From Haloplanus salinarum (lineage in GTDB: Archaea > Halobacteriota > Halobacteria > Halobacteriales > Haloferacaceae), in contig NZ_CP101823.1 in assembly GCF_024498175.1 (NCBI RefSeq), positions 2,672,987-2,736,986 of the forward strand: a stretch of 64,000 bases of DNA, read 5' to 3'. Each line of letters opens with the position of its first letter. Within the stretch, counting starts at the first letter, position 1. Positions 52,118-61,496 of this stretch are shown here, piece after piece. The position numbers and the translations under genes were made by a program. Below the pieces are notes generated by a model. The model saw only the letters and a program-made list of their open reading frames with translations. It was not told the origin of the DNA and searched no databases.

Positions 52118-53134
52118 ATGGACGCCCCGCTCTGGACGGACGAACACTCGCCGAGCCTCGACGACCTACCGCAGTCGTCGGTCCGCGACCGACTCCGGCG
52201 GGCGGTCGACGAACCGATGAACCTCGTCGTCCAGGGGCCGCCGGGGGCCGGCAAGACGGCGGCCGTCCGCGCCCTGGCCGAGACCGCCCACGCGGACCCC
52301 GCGAACGACCTCGTGGAGATCAACGTCGCGGACTTCTTCGGCCGCACGAAGAAGGAACTCCGCGAGGACCCCCGGTTCGAGCAGTTCCTCGCCGGGCGGT
52401 CCCGGATGGCGAAACGCGACATGATCAACCGCGTCCTGAAGGAGTCCGCGAGCTACGCCCCGGTGTCGGGCGAGTACAAGACCATCGTCCTCGACAACGC
52501 CGAGGCGATCCGGGAGGACTTCCAGCAGGCCCTCCGGCGGGTGATGGAGCAGTACCACCGAACCACCCAGTTCGTGATCGTCACCCGCCAGCCCTCGACG
52601 CTCATCGCCCCCATCCGATCCCGGTGTTTCCCGGTGCCGGTCCGAGCCCCGACGACCGACGAGATCGAGGCCGTCGTCGAGGGGATCCTGGAGGCCGAGG
52701 ACGTCCCCTACGACGACGACGGGTTGGAGTTCGTGGCCGGCTACGCCGAGGGCGACCTCAGGCGAGCGATCCTCGGCGCGCAGACGACGGCCGAGCAGGC
52801 CGACGAGGTGACGATGTCGACGGTTCACGAGACGCTGCGGGACGTGGGGCACGACGACGACCTGGAGTCCATCCTCGCGGCCGCGGAGTCGGGGGACCTG
52901 ACCGACGCCCGGAAGACCGTCGGGACGCTCCTCGACGACGAGGGGTACGACGGCCAGTCCCTGCTCGCGGACCTGCTCTCCGTGGCCCGCAAGCGCTACG
53001 ACGGCGAGGAACTCGCCCGCCTCCACCGGCTGGCCGGCGACGTCGACCACGACCTGGTGACCGGAACCGACGACCGACTCCACCTCGCGCACCTCCTGGC
53101 GACGTGGGGGGCGCGGGGCGAGGGGCGGCCGTGA
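52118..53134 (+). CDS. rfcC: Replication factor C subunit homologue RfcC
   Basis: The 338-residue AAA+ protein has Walker A QGPPGAGKTAAVRAL (about 39-53), a Walker B-like TIVLDNAEAI (about 127-136) where canonical small subunits have LDEAD, and the arginine-finger SRC motif (IRSRCFPVPV). It fits the third haloarchaeal RFC subunit (RfcC), part of the PCNA clamp loader. The last codon overlaps the next start: TGA 53132-53134 shares GTGA with GTG 53131. Confidence 0.85.
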   Translation: MDAPLWTDEHSPSLDDLPQSSVRDRLRRAVDEPMNLVVQGPPGAGKTAAVRALAETAHADPANDLVEINVADFFGRTKKELREDPRFEQFLAGRSRMAKRDMINRVLKESASYAPVSGEYKTIVLDNAEAIREDFQQALRRVMEQYHRTTQFVIVTRQPSTLIAPIRSRCFPVPVRAPTTDEIEAVVEGILEAEDVPYDDDGLEFVAGYAEGDLRRAILGAQTTAEQADEVTMSTVHETLRDVGHDDDLESILAAAESGDLTDARKTVGTLLDDEGYDGQSLLADLLSVARKRYDGEELARLHRLAGDVDHDLVTGTDDRLHLAHLLATWGARGEGRP

Positions 53135-53730
53135 GGCTGGCTCCCGGTGCCCGGCGGTACGCCCTCCCGCCGCTCGTCGCCGCGGTGGCGCTCGCGTTCG
53201 TCTCACCGCCCCTGGCCGCCCTGGCGCTCGCCCTCGGCGGGTTCGTCGTCCACTTCTTCCGCGACCCGGACCGGTCGCCGCCGCCGCGGGGCGTGGTCGC
53301 GCCCGCGGACGGCCGCGTCTCCGTCGTTCGCGAGGAGGACGGCCGCCTCCGCGTCGGCGTGTTCATGAACGTCACCGACGTCCACGTCCTCCGGGCGCCG
53401 CGGACGGGCGTCGTCGAGTCGCTAACCCACCGACCGGGCGCCCACCGCCCGGCCTTCAGCAAGGACTCGGACCGCAACGAGCGCGTGGACGTGACCCTCG
53501 ACACCTGCGAGTGCTCGATGATCGCCGGCTGGTTCGCCCGCCGCATCCACCCCTACGTCTCGACGGGCGAGGAGGTGACCCGCGGCGACCGGATCGGCCA
53601 CATCGCCTTCGGCAGTCGGGCCGACGTGCTCCTGCCGCCGGCCTACGACCGTGGGGACCTGCTCGTCGCCGAGGGCGACGCCGTGCGCGCCGGGGAGACG
53701 GTCGTGGCGCTCCGCGCGGCGGACGACTGA
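53131..53730 (+). CDS. asd: Archaetidylserine decarboxylase (short PSD type)
   Basis: The start GTG 53131 overlaps the rfcC stop by 4 nt and gives 199 residues. An N-terminal membrane hairpin (about 10-40, FFRDPDR after it) precedes the catalytic part. The self-cleavage region is IAFGSRADVLLP, the FGS-type site of short phosphatidylserine decarboxylases, where Ser becomes the pyruvoyl group. In haloarchaea such enzymes make archaetidylethanolamine and are linked to the archaeosortase-dependent protein sorting pathway. Confidence 0.88.
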   Translation: MRLAPGARRYALPPLVAAVALAFVSPPLAALALALGGFVVHFFRDPDRSPPPRGVVAPADGRVSVVREEDGRLRVGVFMNVTDVHVLRAPRTGVVESLTHRPGAHRPAFSKDSDRNERVDVTLDTCECSMIAGWFARRIHPYVSTGEEVTRGDRIGHIAFGSRADVLLPPAYDRGDLLVAEGDAVRAGETVVALRAADD

Positions 53731-53735
53731 GCCGT

Positions 53736-54728
53736 TCACCGGAGCAGGTGGACGTGGCGCACGAGCGATCCGTGGACCCGTCGCTCGAAGGTCGCCTCGA
53801 CGGTCCACCCGGCCGCGCGCGCCGCCTCGCTCCAGGATCGGTCGCCGACGACGACCGCCCGGGGTGCGACCCGGCGTGCCGCCGTCAGCGCACCGCCCAC
53901 GAGGTCGGCGAGCGTGTGGCGTTCGATCTTCGACTGCCGACCGTAGGGCGCGTCGAAGACGACGGCAGAGACGGCATCGTCGCCGAGGGGGAGACGGGTG
54001 GCGTCCCCACGGACGATCGACGGCTCGGTGTCGAGGTACGCTCGACAGTTCTCGCGGGCGCCACGCACCATCTTCCGCTGGGCGTCGATCCCGACGGGCC
54101 GGGCGCCGACCAGTCCCGCCTCGATCAGGACGCCGCCGGTGCCACACATCGGATCGAGGAGGCGGTCCCCGGGGTCGACGCCCGCGAGGTTGACGAGCGC
54201 ACGGGCGTCGAGGGGCGCCATGCTCCCCGGCTGGAAGAAGGGGCGGTCGGTGGGGCGGCGGTCGCCGTAGTCGCGGACGCTCTCGGCGACGAGCCAGCCG
54301 ACGAGACAGGTGTCGCCCGCGAAACACGCCCGGAGTTCGTGATCGGGGGTGTCGAGGTCGACGGTGAAGCCGCGGTCGACGAGGGCCGAACCCAGGGCTC
54401 GCTCGGCGCGGCGGGTGTCGACCCCCGCGGTGCCCCGCACGTCGCGGGCGCGGACGGCGACGCTGCCCGTCCGGTCCATCGTCGCCGCCTCGACCAGCGC
54501 CCGGGCGTCCGCGACGCTCGCGGCGGCGTGTCCGAGCAGGTGGCTGGCGCGGTGGGTGTAGGCGAGCGACCGGAGGCGGTCGGCGTCGACGCCGCGGGCC
54601 GTCGCGAGGCCGGGCGCGACCACCTCGACCCCCGTCGCCGCACACGCGGCTTCCCGGGCGGCGAAGGCGTCGTCCTCGCCGGCGAGTTCGAGACCGTACA
54701 CGCGTCGTCGTCCGTGGCCCGGCGCCAT
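53736..54728 (-). CDS. trmG10: tRNA (guanine-10-N2) methyltransferase, Trm-G10 type
   Basis: The 330-residue protein has an N-terminal THUMP-containing region (about 1-150) and a Rossmann methyltransferase domain with RLLDPMCGTGGVLIEAGL (about 189-206) and the catalytic DAPYGRQSK (about 260-268), the usual DPPYG with Ala. These enzymes methylate guanosine 10 of tRNA using S-adenosylmethionine. It is convergent with asd, 5 nt apart. Confidence 0.92.
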   Translation of the reverse strand: MAPGHGRRRVYGLELAGEDDAFAAREAACAATGVEVVAPGLATARGVDADRLRSLAYTHRASHLLGHAAASVADARALVEAATMDRTGSVAVRARDVRGTAGVDTRRAERALGSALVDRGFTVDLDTPDHELRACFAGDTCLVGWLVAESVRDYGDRRPTDRPFFQPGSMAPLDARALVNLAGVDPGDRLLDPMCGTGGVLIEAGLVGARPVGIDAQRKMVRGARENCRAYLDTEPSIVRGDATRLPLGDDAVSAVVFDAPYGRQSKIERHTLADLVGGALTAARRVAPRAVVVGDRSWSEAARAAGWTVEATFERRVHGSLVRHVHLLR

Positions 54729-54798
54729 GAGGATACCGGACCGGCGCCGACCGCTCGCGGCGTTGACTTATCAGTTGCTCGCACCAACCTTTTTGAAC

Positions 54799-54817
54799 CT
54801 TAAATACGACACTTAAG
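54799..54817. promoter_or_regulatory. tbp promoter with overlapping inverted repeat
   Basis: CTTAAATAC (54799-54807) lies 17 nt before the tbp ATG and serves as a TATA box. CTTAA (54799-54803) and TTAAG (54813-54817) form an inverted repeat over it, so a repressor or TBP itself could bind here. Confidence 0.5.
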
Positions 54818-54824
54818 TCGACAC

Positions 54825-55385
54825 ATGACCGATCCCAAGGAGACGATAAACATCGAGAACGTGGTGGCTTCTACCGGCATCGGACAGGAACTCGACCTCC
54901 AGAGCGTCGCCATGGACCTAGAGGGGGCGGATTACGACCCCGAACAGTTTCCCGGCCTCGTCTATCGGACACAGAACCCGAAGTCGGCGGCGCTGATCTT
55001 CCGCTCGGGCAAGATCGTCTGCACGGGCGCGAAGTCGACGGCCGACGTCCACGAGAGCCTGCACATCGTCTTCGACAAGCTCCGCGACCTGCGGATCGAC
55101 GTCGACGAGGAACCCGACATCGTCGTCCAGAACATCGTCACGAGCGCGGACCTGGGGCGCAACCTCAACCTGAACGCCATCGCCATCGGGCTGGGTCTGG
55201 AGAACATCGAGTACGAACCCGAGCAGTTCCCGGGACTGGTCTACCGGCTCGACGACCCCGACGTGGTCGCGCTCCTCTTCGGCTCCGGCAAACTCGTCAT
55301 CACGGGTGGCAAACAGCCCGAGGACGCCGAGGAAGCCGTCGACGTCATCGTCTCCCGACTCGAAGACCTCGGTCTCCTGGAGTAG
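54825..55385 (+). CDS. tbp: TATA-box binding protein
   Basis: The 186-residue protein has the two-fold TBP repeat. The halves share EQFPGLVYR, an IVxS..LG(R/Q)xL start and a GK(I/L)V.TG strand (about 43-70 and 130-160). It binds TATA elements and recruits TFB and RNA polymerase. The acidic surface and short tails are typical of haloarchaea, which often have several copies. The TATA box 17 nt before the ATG predicts a nearly leaderless mRNA. Confidence 0.97.
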   Translation: MTDPKETINIENVVASTGIGQELDLQSVAMDLEGADYDPEQFPGLVYRTQNPKSAALIFRSGKIVCTGAKSTADVHESLHIVFDKLRDLRIDVDEEPDIVVQNIVTSADLGRNLNLNAIAIGLGLENIEYEPEQFPGLVYRLDDPDVVALLFGSGKLVITGGKQPEDAEEAVDVIVSRLEDLGLLE

Positions 55386-55395
55386 TCCGTCGCAG

Positions 55396-55770
55396 ATGGG
55401 TCCCCTGCAGACGGGCGTCGGATCGGCGCCGCCGCTCGCCGTCGCCGGCACCGTCGCCCTCTTTGCCCTGTTTCTCTCCGTGACCGCCCACATCGCCGCC
55501 AGAAACGTCCTCGGCGACGTCCCGATCAAGAACGCGTTCCTGATCGGCCCCGTCCCCGCCGCCGTCGCCGTCGTCGCTGCGGCACTCGAACTGCCCTCCA
55601 TCCCCGCCGTCCTGGTGGCGCTCGGCCTCGACGCCGTCCTCGTCCACTACGTCTACGACCTCGACCGTCGGCTCACCGCCGGCGTCACGGCTATCCACGC
55701 CGTCGTCAGCGTCATCCTGGGCAGTGTCGTCTTCAGCCTCTACGTGCTCGTCCGCTCGGCGCCGGGGTGA
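55396..55770 (+). CDS. Multi-pass membrane protein next to tbp
   Basis: ATG 55396 gives 124 residues with four hydrophobic segments (AVAGTVALFALFLSVTAHIA, GPVPAAVAVVAAALELP, AVLVALGLDAVLVHYVYDL, VVSVILGSVVFSLYVLV). Little charge is present apart from DRRL. I recall a haloarchaeal membrane family of this size beside tbp (DUF7473-like), but the function is unknown. The gene begins 10 nt after tbp stops. Confidence 0.75.
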   Translation: MGPLQTGVGSAPPLAVAGTVALFALFLSVTAHIAARNVLGDVPIKNAFLIGPVPAAVAVVAAALELPSIPAVLVALGLDAVLVHYVYDLDRRLTAGVTAIHAVVSVILGSVVFSLYVLVRSAPG

Positions 55771-55998
55771 TCACAGCGCGTCGACGGCCGTCCGGGCGCT
55801 CCGCGCCCCCAGCGCCCCGAACACGGAGACGACGCCGAGTCCGACGCCGGTCGTCGCCGCCCCGACGTCGCCCACCAGGAGCCCGACCCCGTAGGTGACG
55901 ATACCGAGCGCGGCCCCGACCGAGCAGAGCGAGTCGACCGCGTCGACGGGCGATTCGACCGATGGCAACAGGTCGTGGTCGGTGGTGGCGGAGCTCAT
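55771..55998 (-). CDS. Small two-helix membrane protein
   Basis: ATG 55998 gives 75 residues: a short polar start (MSSATTDHDLLPSVESPVDA) and two hydrophobic stretches (LCSVGAALGIVTYGVGLLVG; AATTGVGLGVVSVFGALGA). It is convergent with the membrane gene 55396-55770, with no spacer. An AT-rich stretch (plus-strand 56026-56050) upstream could hold its promoter. No family is recognised. Confidence 0.6.
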   Translation of the reverse strand: MSSATTDHDLLPSVESPVDAVDSLCSVGAALGIVTYGVGLLVGDVGAATTGVGLGVVSVFGALGARSARTAVDAL

Positions 55999-56112
55999 GG
56001 CGTGTCCTTCGTTCCCTACCCACACATAAATTGTGTATATATTCATTATGGATTCTCGTTGAACTTTCTGCGGGCGAGTCGACGGCAACTCCTATGCGTG
56101 CACGCCACCCAG

Positions 56113-57150
56113 ATGCGGGCGATGGGGCCACGGACGCTGCTGTGGAACGACGGCGAACGTCGGCCGCGGGCGCTCCTGCGGGTCGCGTTGCTGGTCGTCG
56201 TCACGGCCTCGCTGGTCGTCGGGACGAGCCTGGGAGTCGGGAGCGTCGGGGGCGTCGGCGCGTTCCGGGCGGCGCTGGCGGCGTCGGTCGGCGAGGCCGT
56301 CGCCGCGGCCGCCGGCGCCGCCGCGGGCATCGTGCTCGTGGGCGGCGTCGTCTCCCTGTCGATCCTGATCGCCGGGCGGTACGTCGACCGGCGTCGCCTG
56401 CGGGACTTCGGGTTCCGGACGGACCGGGGGTGGTGGCTCGACTTCGGGTTCGGCCTCGCGCTCGGCGCGGGGCTGATGACGCTGATCTTCGCCCTCTCGC
56501 TCGCCGCCGGGTGGGTCCGGATCACGGGAACCCTCCGCCCGCGCGACGGCTTCGCCGCCCGGTTTCTCGGCCTCGTCGTCGTCTTCGTCGTCGTCGGCGT
56601 CTACGAGGAACTGCTCGCGCGGGGCTACCTCCTGACGAACGCCGCGGAGGGGCTGGTCGGGTGGACCGGGGAGCGGGGCGCCGTCGTCGGGGCCGTCTGC
56701 CTCTCGTCGCTCGTGTTCGGCCTCGCACACGCCAACAACCCGAACGCGACGGCGCTGAGCACCGTCGCCATCGTGCTCGCGGGGGGAATGCTCGCGGCGG
56801 GGTACGTCCTGACGGGCGAACTCGCCGCGCCGATCGGCCTGCATATCACCTGGAACCTGTTTCAGGGCGGCGTCTACGGCTTCCCCGTCTCCGGCCTCGG
56901 CGTCGACGCGAGCGTCCTCGTCGTCGTGGTGTCGGGGCCACGGCTCCTCACCGGCGGCGACTTCGGGCCCGAGGCGGGGCTGCTCGGAGTCGGCGCGATG
57001 GTCGTCGGCACGGCCGTCATCGCCCTGTGGACACGGTGGCGGACGGGCGCCCTGCGCATCGACCCGTCGGTGACGACCCCGGACCTGCGCGAGACGGGTC
57101 CCGAGGACGACGTCGACCCGAACCGATGGGAGCCACGGCCCGAGGAGTGA
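56113..57150 (+). CDS. CPBP-family intramembrane metalloprotease
   Basis: ATG 56113 gives 345 residues (ATG 56122 is possible). Eight or so hydrophobic segments surround the CPBP/CAAX-protease motifs: EELLARGYLL (about 165-174, EExxxR), FGLAHANNP (about 202-210, FxxxH) and HITWNLFQGG (about 245-254, HxxxN). Homologues cleave within the membrane or protect against bacteriocins; the substrate is unknown. An acidic tail follows the last helix. Confidence 0.85.
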   Translation: MRAMGPRTLLWNDGERRPRALLRVALLVVVTASLVVGTSLGVGSVGGVGAFRAALAASVGEAVAAAAGAAAGIVLVGGVVSLSILIAGRYVDRRRLRDFGFRTDRGWWLDFGFGLALGAGLMTLIFALSLAAGWVRITGTLRPRDGFAARFLGLVVVFVVVGVYEELLARGYLLTNAAEGLVGWTGERGAVVGAVCLSSLVFGLAHANNPNATALSTVAIVLAGGMLAAGYVLTGELAAPIGLHITWNLFQGGVYGFPVSGLGVDASVLVVVVSGPRLLTGGDFGPEAGLLGVGAMVVGTAVIALWTRWRTGALRIDPSVTTPDLRETGPEDDVDPNRWEPRPEE

Positions 57151-57156
57151 CGGGCG

Positions 57157-58002
57157 TCACTCCACCAGCCGCTCGATTTCGGTGACGAGGATGTCGCTCG
57201 CGCCCATCGCCTTCAGGTCGTTGATGACGCCGAAGACGGCCCGTTCCTCGACGACGGCGTGGACCGCCACGTCGTCGGTGCCCGCCACGTCCATGACGGT
57301 CGGGCCGCCCATGCCGGGCAACACGTCGCGCACGTCGTCGAGGCGTTCCTCCGGAACGTTCAACATCAGGTACCGTCGGTCCTCGGCGGCGAGGACGGAC
57401 TCGAAGGCCGTCACGAGCTGCCTGACTTTCTCGTCGTCGACGGCGTCGGGGTGGGCGAACAGGCGGACGGAGCTCGACAGGACCTCCGCGATCTCGGTCA
57501 GGCGGTTCACCCGCAGGGTCGTCCCCGTCGACGTGATGTCGACGATGGCGTCGGCCATGTCGACGTGGGGAGTGAGTTCGGTCGCGCCCGTCACCTCGAC
57601 CACCTCGGCGTCGACACCCTGCTCGGCGAAGAAGTCGCGGGTGATCCGGGGGAACTCGGTGGCGACGGTGCCGCCGTCGAGGTCGGCGACCGCCCCGATC
57701 CGGCCGTCCTCGGGCGCCGCGACGACGAGTCGGCATCGGCCAAAGCCCAGGTCGAGCAGGTCCACCAGATCGTGACCCGACTCGCGGACCTGATCGAGGC
57801 CGGTGATGCCGACGGCGGCCGCGCCGTCCGCGACGTACTCGGGGATGTCGGCGGCGCGGGCGAAGAGCGCGGTCACGTCGGGGTCGACCGTGTCCGCGTA
57901 CAGTTTCCGGTCCGCGCCGCCCTGGAGGTGCAGGCCGGCGCGTTCGAGCAGGTCGATCGACGGGTCGTGCAGGCGGCCCTTGTTGGGGACGGCGATGCGC
58001 AT
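57157..58002 (-). CDS. hisG: ATP phosphoribosyltransferase (long form)
   Basis: The 281-residue protein starts [20 protein letters not shown] and has [18 protein letters not shown] near the PRPP site (read in the sequence as [14 protein letters not shown]). It catalyses the first step of histidine biosynthesis. The extra C-terminal about 75 residues ([18 protein letters not shown] to the end) form the ACT-like regulatory domain, so this is the HisZ-independent, His-inhibited form. No other his genes are nearby. Confidence 0.96.
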   Translation of the reverse strand: MRIAVPNKGRLHDPSIDLLERAGLHLQGGADRKLYADTVDPDVTALFARAADIPEYVADGAAAVGITGLDQVRESGHDLVDLLDLGFGRCRLVVAAPEDGRIGAVADLDGGTVATEFPRITRDFFAEQGVDAEVVEVTGATELTPHVDMADAIVDITSTGTTLRVNRLTEIAEVLSSSVRLFAHPDAVDDEKVRQLVTAFESVLAAEDRRYLMLNVPEERLDDVRDVLPGMGGPTVMDVAGTDDVAVHAVVEERAVFGVINDLKAMGASDILVTEIERLVE

Positions 58003-58166
58003 TGTCGGACTGTGGCGGGCAGGGGGGAACTGCTTTTCGGGGGCGAGGTCGCGTGACCGAAGGGAACCGCGACCTCGAACCGGAACGGCGAGCGTTGCGA
58101 GCCGTGGAGCGCGAACCGCGGAGCGGGGCGGGAAACCGCGGGGAGCGTCGCTCCGAAACGGCCCGC

Positions 58167-59474
58167 CTACCCCGTCCGCAACGCCTCGGCGACCCGTCGG
58201 CTCGCCGCCGGCGTCGCCCGCGCCCGTGCCTCGACGGTCAGGAACGTCGCGGCGTCGTTGCGGAGCCAGGCCGCCCGGACGCTCCCCTCCTGGGTCAGCA
58301 GTTCCTCGTCGGCCCACGCCAACTGATCGGCGAGTTCGGTCGTGGAGTGTCGCGTCAACGCCGGTTCCCCCGGCGACTCCTCGGCGGCGCGAAGCGCCTC
58401 GACGGCGGCCGTCCGCACGGCACCCACGTCGGCGGCCGACTCGATGGCGAACGTCTCGCCCTCGCGCACCCGCTCGCGGAGGGCGAGGAAGGCCTCCAGC
58501 GTGACGAAGGAGGCGTGAGCCCACGTCAGCGCCTCGGCGGGCGTCCCGTCGGCCCAGCCGTCGTCGTCGTCCGCGGGATCGACCGGCCGAAAGAGTTCCT
58601 CCAGCGCCTCGGCGGCCGGCGTGTCCGCGACGTCGACCCCCTCGACCCGCCAGGGCTCCCGCGGATCGACCGACGACAGGGCGTCCTGTTCGTCCTCGAA
58701 CGCCTCGTGCAGTCGCCGCCGGGCGTCGTCCAGCCGCGGGCGCAGGTCGACGGGATCGTCGAGCGACGCGGTCAGCCGGTCGTAGCAGTGGGCGGCGTCC
58801 TCGACGGCGACGCGGGCGCGCTCGACCGCCTCGGCGACTTCGCCGACCCCGAGCGGGTTGCCGGGGCGGTAGCGGTGCGGTTGGTCGACGACGACGTCGT
58901 GTCGTCCGGACGCGATCCGATCCTCGATGGCGGCGTGGACGAGCGTCGCCTCGACGGGATCGGCACCGACGTAGCGCCACCGCTCCCGGAGTGTCCGCCG
59001 GTCCGCGCGGACCGTCTCGGCCTCGGCCGCGAGGTCCTCGCGGGTCAGTCCCTCGTCGATGGCGCGCCACGCGCCGGCGGCGAAGCGGGCGTCGGCCCGG
59101 GCGTCCGCGAAGGCCACCAGCCGCTCGAACGGGGTCGGGGCCTCGGTCGCCGCCGAGAGCCGCTCGGCGGCGTGGCTGCGCGCGTCGCGAACCCGCTCGC
59201 GGATGGCGCCGTTCGGAACCTCGTCGGGACCGAGGCTCGCGGGCACCGCATCGAGGAGCGACCGCGCCCGGCGTTCGGTCGCGGCGAGGTGGTCGGCTCC
59301 GATATCGATCGGGAGCCGGGCGGGAACCGTCGGCGCCGAACCGTCGACGGCGGCACGGATCGCGGCGGCGTCGAGTTCTGGGGACTCCGACCCCGAATCG
59401 AGGGGGTTCGCGTCGCTACAGCCGGCGAGGGTTCCGAGGAGGGCGAGCGCGCCCCGTCGGGTGAGACGGCTCAT
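58167..59474 (-). CDS. Haloarchaeal Tat lipoprotein of unknown function (helical)
   Basis: The ATG at 59474 gives 435 residues. The signal ([19 protein letters not shown]) carries an RR pair and lipobox LAGC at Cys19. The rest is predicted almost wholly alpha-helical, with Arg/Glu/Ala-rich amphipathic stretches such as [20 protein letters not shown] and [20 protein letters not shown]. No catalytic motif is seen. Its start overlaps the stop of the upstream lipoprotein by 4 nt (ATGA), so the two are very probably co-translated and may work together outside the membrane. Confidence 0.7.
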   Translation of the reverse strand: MSRLTRRGALALLGTLAGCSDANPLDSGSESPELDAAAIRAAVDGSAPTVPARLPIDIGADHLAATERRARSLLDAVPASLGPDEVPNGAIRERVRDARSHAAERLSAATEAPTPFERLVAFADARADARFAAGAWRAIDEGLTREDLAAEAETVRADRRTLRERWRYVGADPVEATLVHAAIEDRIASGRHDVVVDQPHRYRPGNPLGVGEVAEAVERARVAVEDAAHCYDRLTASLDDPVDLRPRLDDARRRLHEAFEDEQDALSSVDPREPWRVEGVDVADTPAAEALEELFRPVDPADDDDGWADGTPAEALTWAHASFVTLEAFLALRERVREGETFAIESAADVGAVRTAAVEALRAAEESPGEPALTRHSTTELADQLAWADEELLTQEGSVRAAWLRNDAATFLTVEARARATPAASRRVAEALRTG

Positions 59475-60124
59475 CGGGCCCCTCCGTCGTCGCTCCGGTT
59501 CCGTCGGCGTCGCAGGTGCTCGTTGCTCCGCTCGCAGGTCCCCGAGCCGCGGCTCGACCCGTAGCTGTTCACGCCGCCGGGGTCGAACGCCTCGGGGATG
59601 CGGATCAGCGTCACGAGCACGTCGCGGGCGTCGGTCTCGCAGGCGACGTCCGCGTCGCGGTAGTGGCGGGCGTAGTCGGTGTCGACCTCCGTCTCCGACC
59701 AGCGGACGTGACAGAGTTCCTGCGTGAAACACTCGCGGATGCCGATCTGCTCGACGTACACCGTGGCGGCGTCGTAGTCGGTCGAATCGAGGAACTCGCG
59801 GGCGCCCGCGGCGCCGTCGACGTCGGCGATGGACACGGCGGCCGCGTCGTCGGCGTCGGCGACGAAGCGGTGATCGGCCAAGTGCCGGATCCGCGCGTCG
59901 TCGTCCGTGCCGGGCTCGGTCGTCGGCCGGTCGCCGGACCAGAGGATCGGCTCGAGGTCGGCGTTGCGGAGGCTGTACGACTCGGGGTCGAAGGCGACGT
60001 TGCCGGTGGCCTCGGCCGGGTGGGTCGACGTCGACGACGACTCGCCGGAGCAGCCGGCGAGGCCGACCCCCGCGAGCAGCGTCGCTACGCCGTGGAGGGT
60101 GCGTCTTCGCGTGGTGGAGGGCAT
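59471..60124 (-). CDS. Haloarchaeal Tat lipoprotein of unknown function
   Basis: The ATG at 60124 gives 217 residues with signal MPSTTRRRTLHGVATLLAGV and a lipobox LAGC. The mature part has a conserved-looking VYVEQIGIRECFTQELCHVR with a CFTQELC cysteine pair, and another cysteine pair (ACETDARD and GTCERSN), suggesting disulfides outside the cell. A basic Arg-rich C-terminus follows. Function unknown. It is coupled to the next lipoprotein by a 4-nt overlap. Confidence 0.7.
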   Translation of the reverse strand: MPSTTRRRTLHGVATLLAGVGLAGCSGESSSTSTHPAEATGNVAFDPESYSLRNADLEPILWSGDRPTTEPGTDDDARIRHLADHRFVADADDAAAVSIADVDGAAGAREFLDSTDYDAATVYVEQIGIRECFTQELCHVRWSETEVDTDYARHYRDADVACETDARDVLVTLIRIPEAFDPGGVNSYGSSRGSGTCERSNEHLRRRRNRSDDGGAR

Positions 60125-60206
60125 CTCCCGCACACTCCCGGAGCGACGCCTAAAGCTCTTTCCGCCGATCCCCGGCGCTTAACCCGCCCGGGGGTCCAGA
60201 GGGGAT

Positions 60207-61496
60207 ATGGGGACGCTCCTGATCCGCGACGGTCGCGTCCTGCGCCCGGACATGACCGTCGTCGACGCGGACGTACTGGTGGACGGCTCGGCGGGCGAGA
60301 TCGTCGAGGTCGGTCCGGATCTGTCGGGCGAGGAGACCCTCGACGCCGACGGCGGGCTGGTGATTCCGGGGCTGGTGAACGCACACACCCACGTCGCCAT
60401 GACGCTCCTGCGGGGCCACGCCGACGACAAGCCCCTGGATCGGTGGCTCCGCGAGGACGTCTGGCCGGTCGAGGCGGCGCTCGAACCGGCCGACATCGAG
60501 GCCGGGGCCGAACTCGGCGTCCTGGAGATGATCCGCTCGGGGACCACCACCTTCGCCGACATGTACTTCGAGATCGATCGCACGGCGGCCGTCGTCGAGC
60601 GGGCGGGCCTGCGGGCCGTCCTCGGGCACGGCGCCATCTCGGCCGGGAAGGACGACGATGCGGCCCGGGCCGACATCGAGGAGAGCATCGAGACGGCACG
60701 GACGTTCGACGGCGCCGCCGACGGCCGGATCTCGACGGCGGTGATGCCCCACAGCCTCACGACCGTCACGCCGGACCTGCTCTCGTTCGCCGCCGAGGAG
60801 GCCGCCGAGGCCGGCGTGCCGGTTCACTACCACGCCAACGAGACCGCCGCCGAGGTCGACCCGATCGTCGAGGAGCGGGGACGCCGGCCCCTGGAGTGGG
60901 CCCGGGACCTCGGCCTCTGTCGGGAGGCGGACTTCCTGGCACACGGCGTCCACCTCGACGGGGACGAGATCGACCTCCTGGCGGAGACGGGGACGGGCGT
61001 CGTCCACTGCCCGGCCTCGAACATGAAACTCGCCTCGGGGATGGCGCCGGTCCAGCGCCTGCTCGACGCGGGCGTCGCGGTGGGACTGGGCACCGACGGC
61101 GCCGCCTCGAACAACGACCTCGACCTCTTCGACGAGCTGCGCGACGCGGCCATGCTCGGCAAGCTCGCGGCCGACGACGCGAGCGCGGTCGCCGCCCCCG
61201 ACGCCGTCCGCATGGCGACCGCGGGCGGGGCCGCGGTGCTCGGCATCGACGCCGGGCGGATCGAACCGGGCGCCGCGGCCGACCTCGCCGTCGTCGACCT
61301 CGACGCCCCGCACCTGACGCCCGATCACGACCTCGTGAGCCACCTCGCCTACGCCGTCCGGGGGTCCGACGTTCGCCACACGGTCTGTGACGGAACGGTA
61401 CTCATGCGCGACCGCGAGGTGTTGCCGCTGGACGAACGGGCGGTGATGGCGCGGGCCGAGCGGCGCGCCCGCGATCTGCTGGCGCGGGCGGGTTAG
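60207..61496 (+). CDS. mtaD: SAH/MTA/5'-deoxyadenosine deaminase-type amidohydrolase
   Basis: The 429-residue zinc/iron amidohydrolase has VIPGLVNAHTHVAMTLLRG (about 53-71), HYHANETAAEVD, the metal His in LAHGVHLDGDEID, and GLGTDGAASNNDLDLF. It matches MtaD/DadD, which deaminate S-adenosylhomocysteine, methylthioadenosine or 5'-deoxyadenosine. The exact substrate cannot be read. AhcY is encoded 1.2 kb away, so both act on SAH-related nucleosides. It is convergent with the histidine kinase gene, overlapping by 4 nt. Confidence 0.88.
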   Translation: MGTLLIRDGRVLRPDMTVVDADVLVDGSAGEIVEVGPDLSGEETLDADGGLVIPGLVNAHTHVAMTLLRGHADDKPLDRWLREDVWPVEAALEPADIEAGAELGVLEMIRSGTTTFADMYFEIDRTAAVVERAGLRAVLGHGAISAGKDDDAARADIEESIETARTFDGAADGRISTAVMPHSLTTVTPDLLSFAAEEAAEAGVPVHYHANETAAEVDPIVEERGRRPLEWARDLGLCREADFLAHGVHLDGDEIDLLAETGTGVVHCPASNMKLASGMAPVQRLLDAGVAVGLGTDGAASNNDLDLFDELRDAAMLGKLAADDASAVAAPDAVRMATAGGAAVLGIDAGRIEPGAAADLAVVDLDAPHLTPDHDLVSHLAYAVRGSDVRHTVCDGTVLMRDREVLPLDERAVMARAERRARDLLARAG

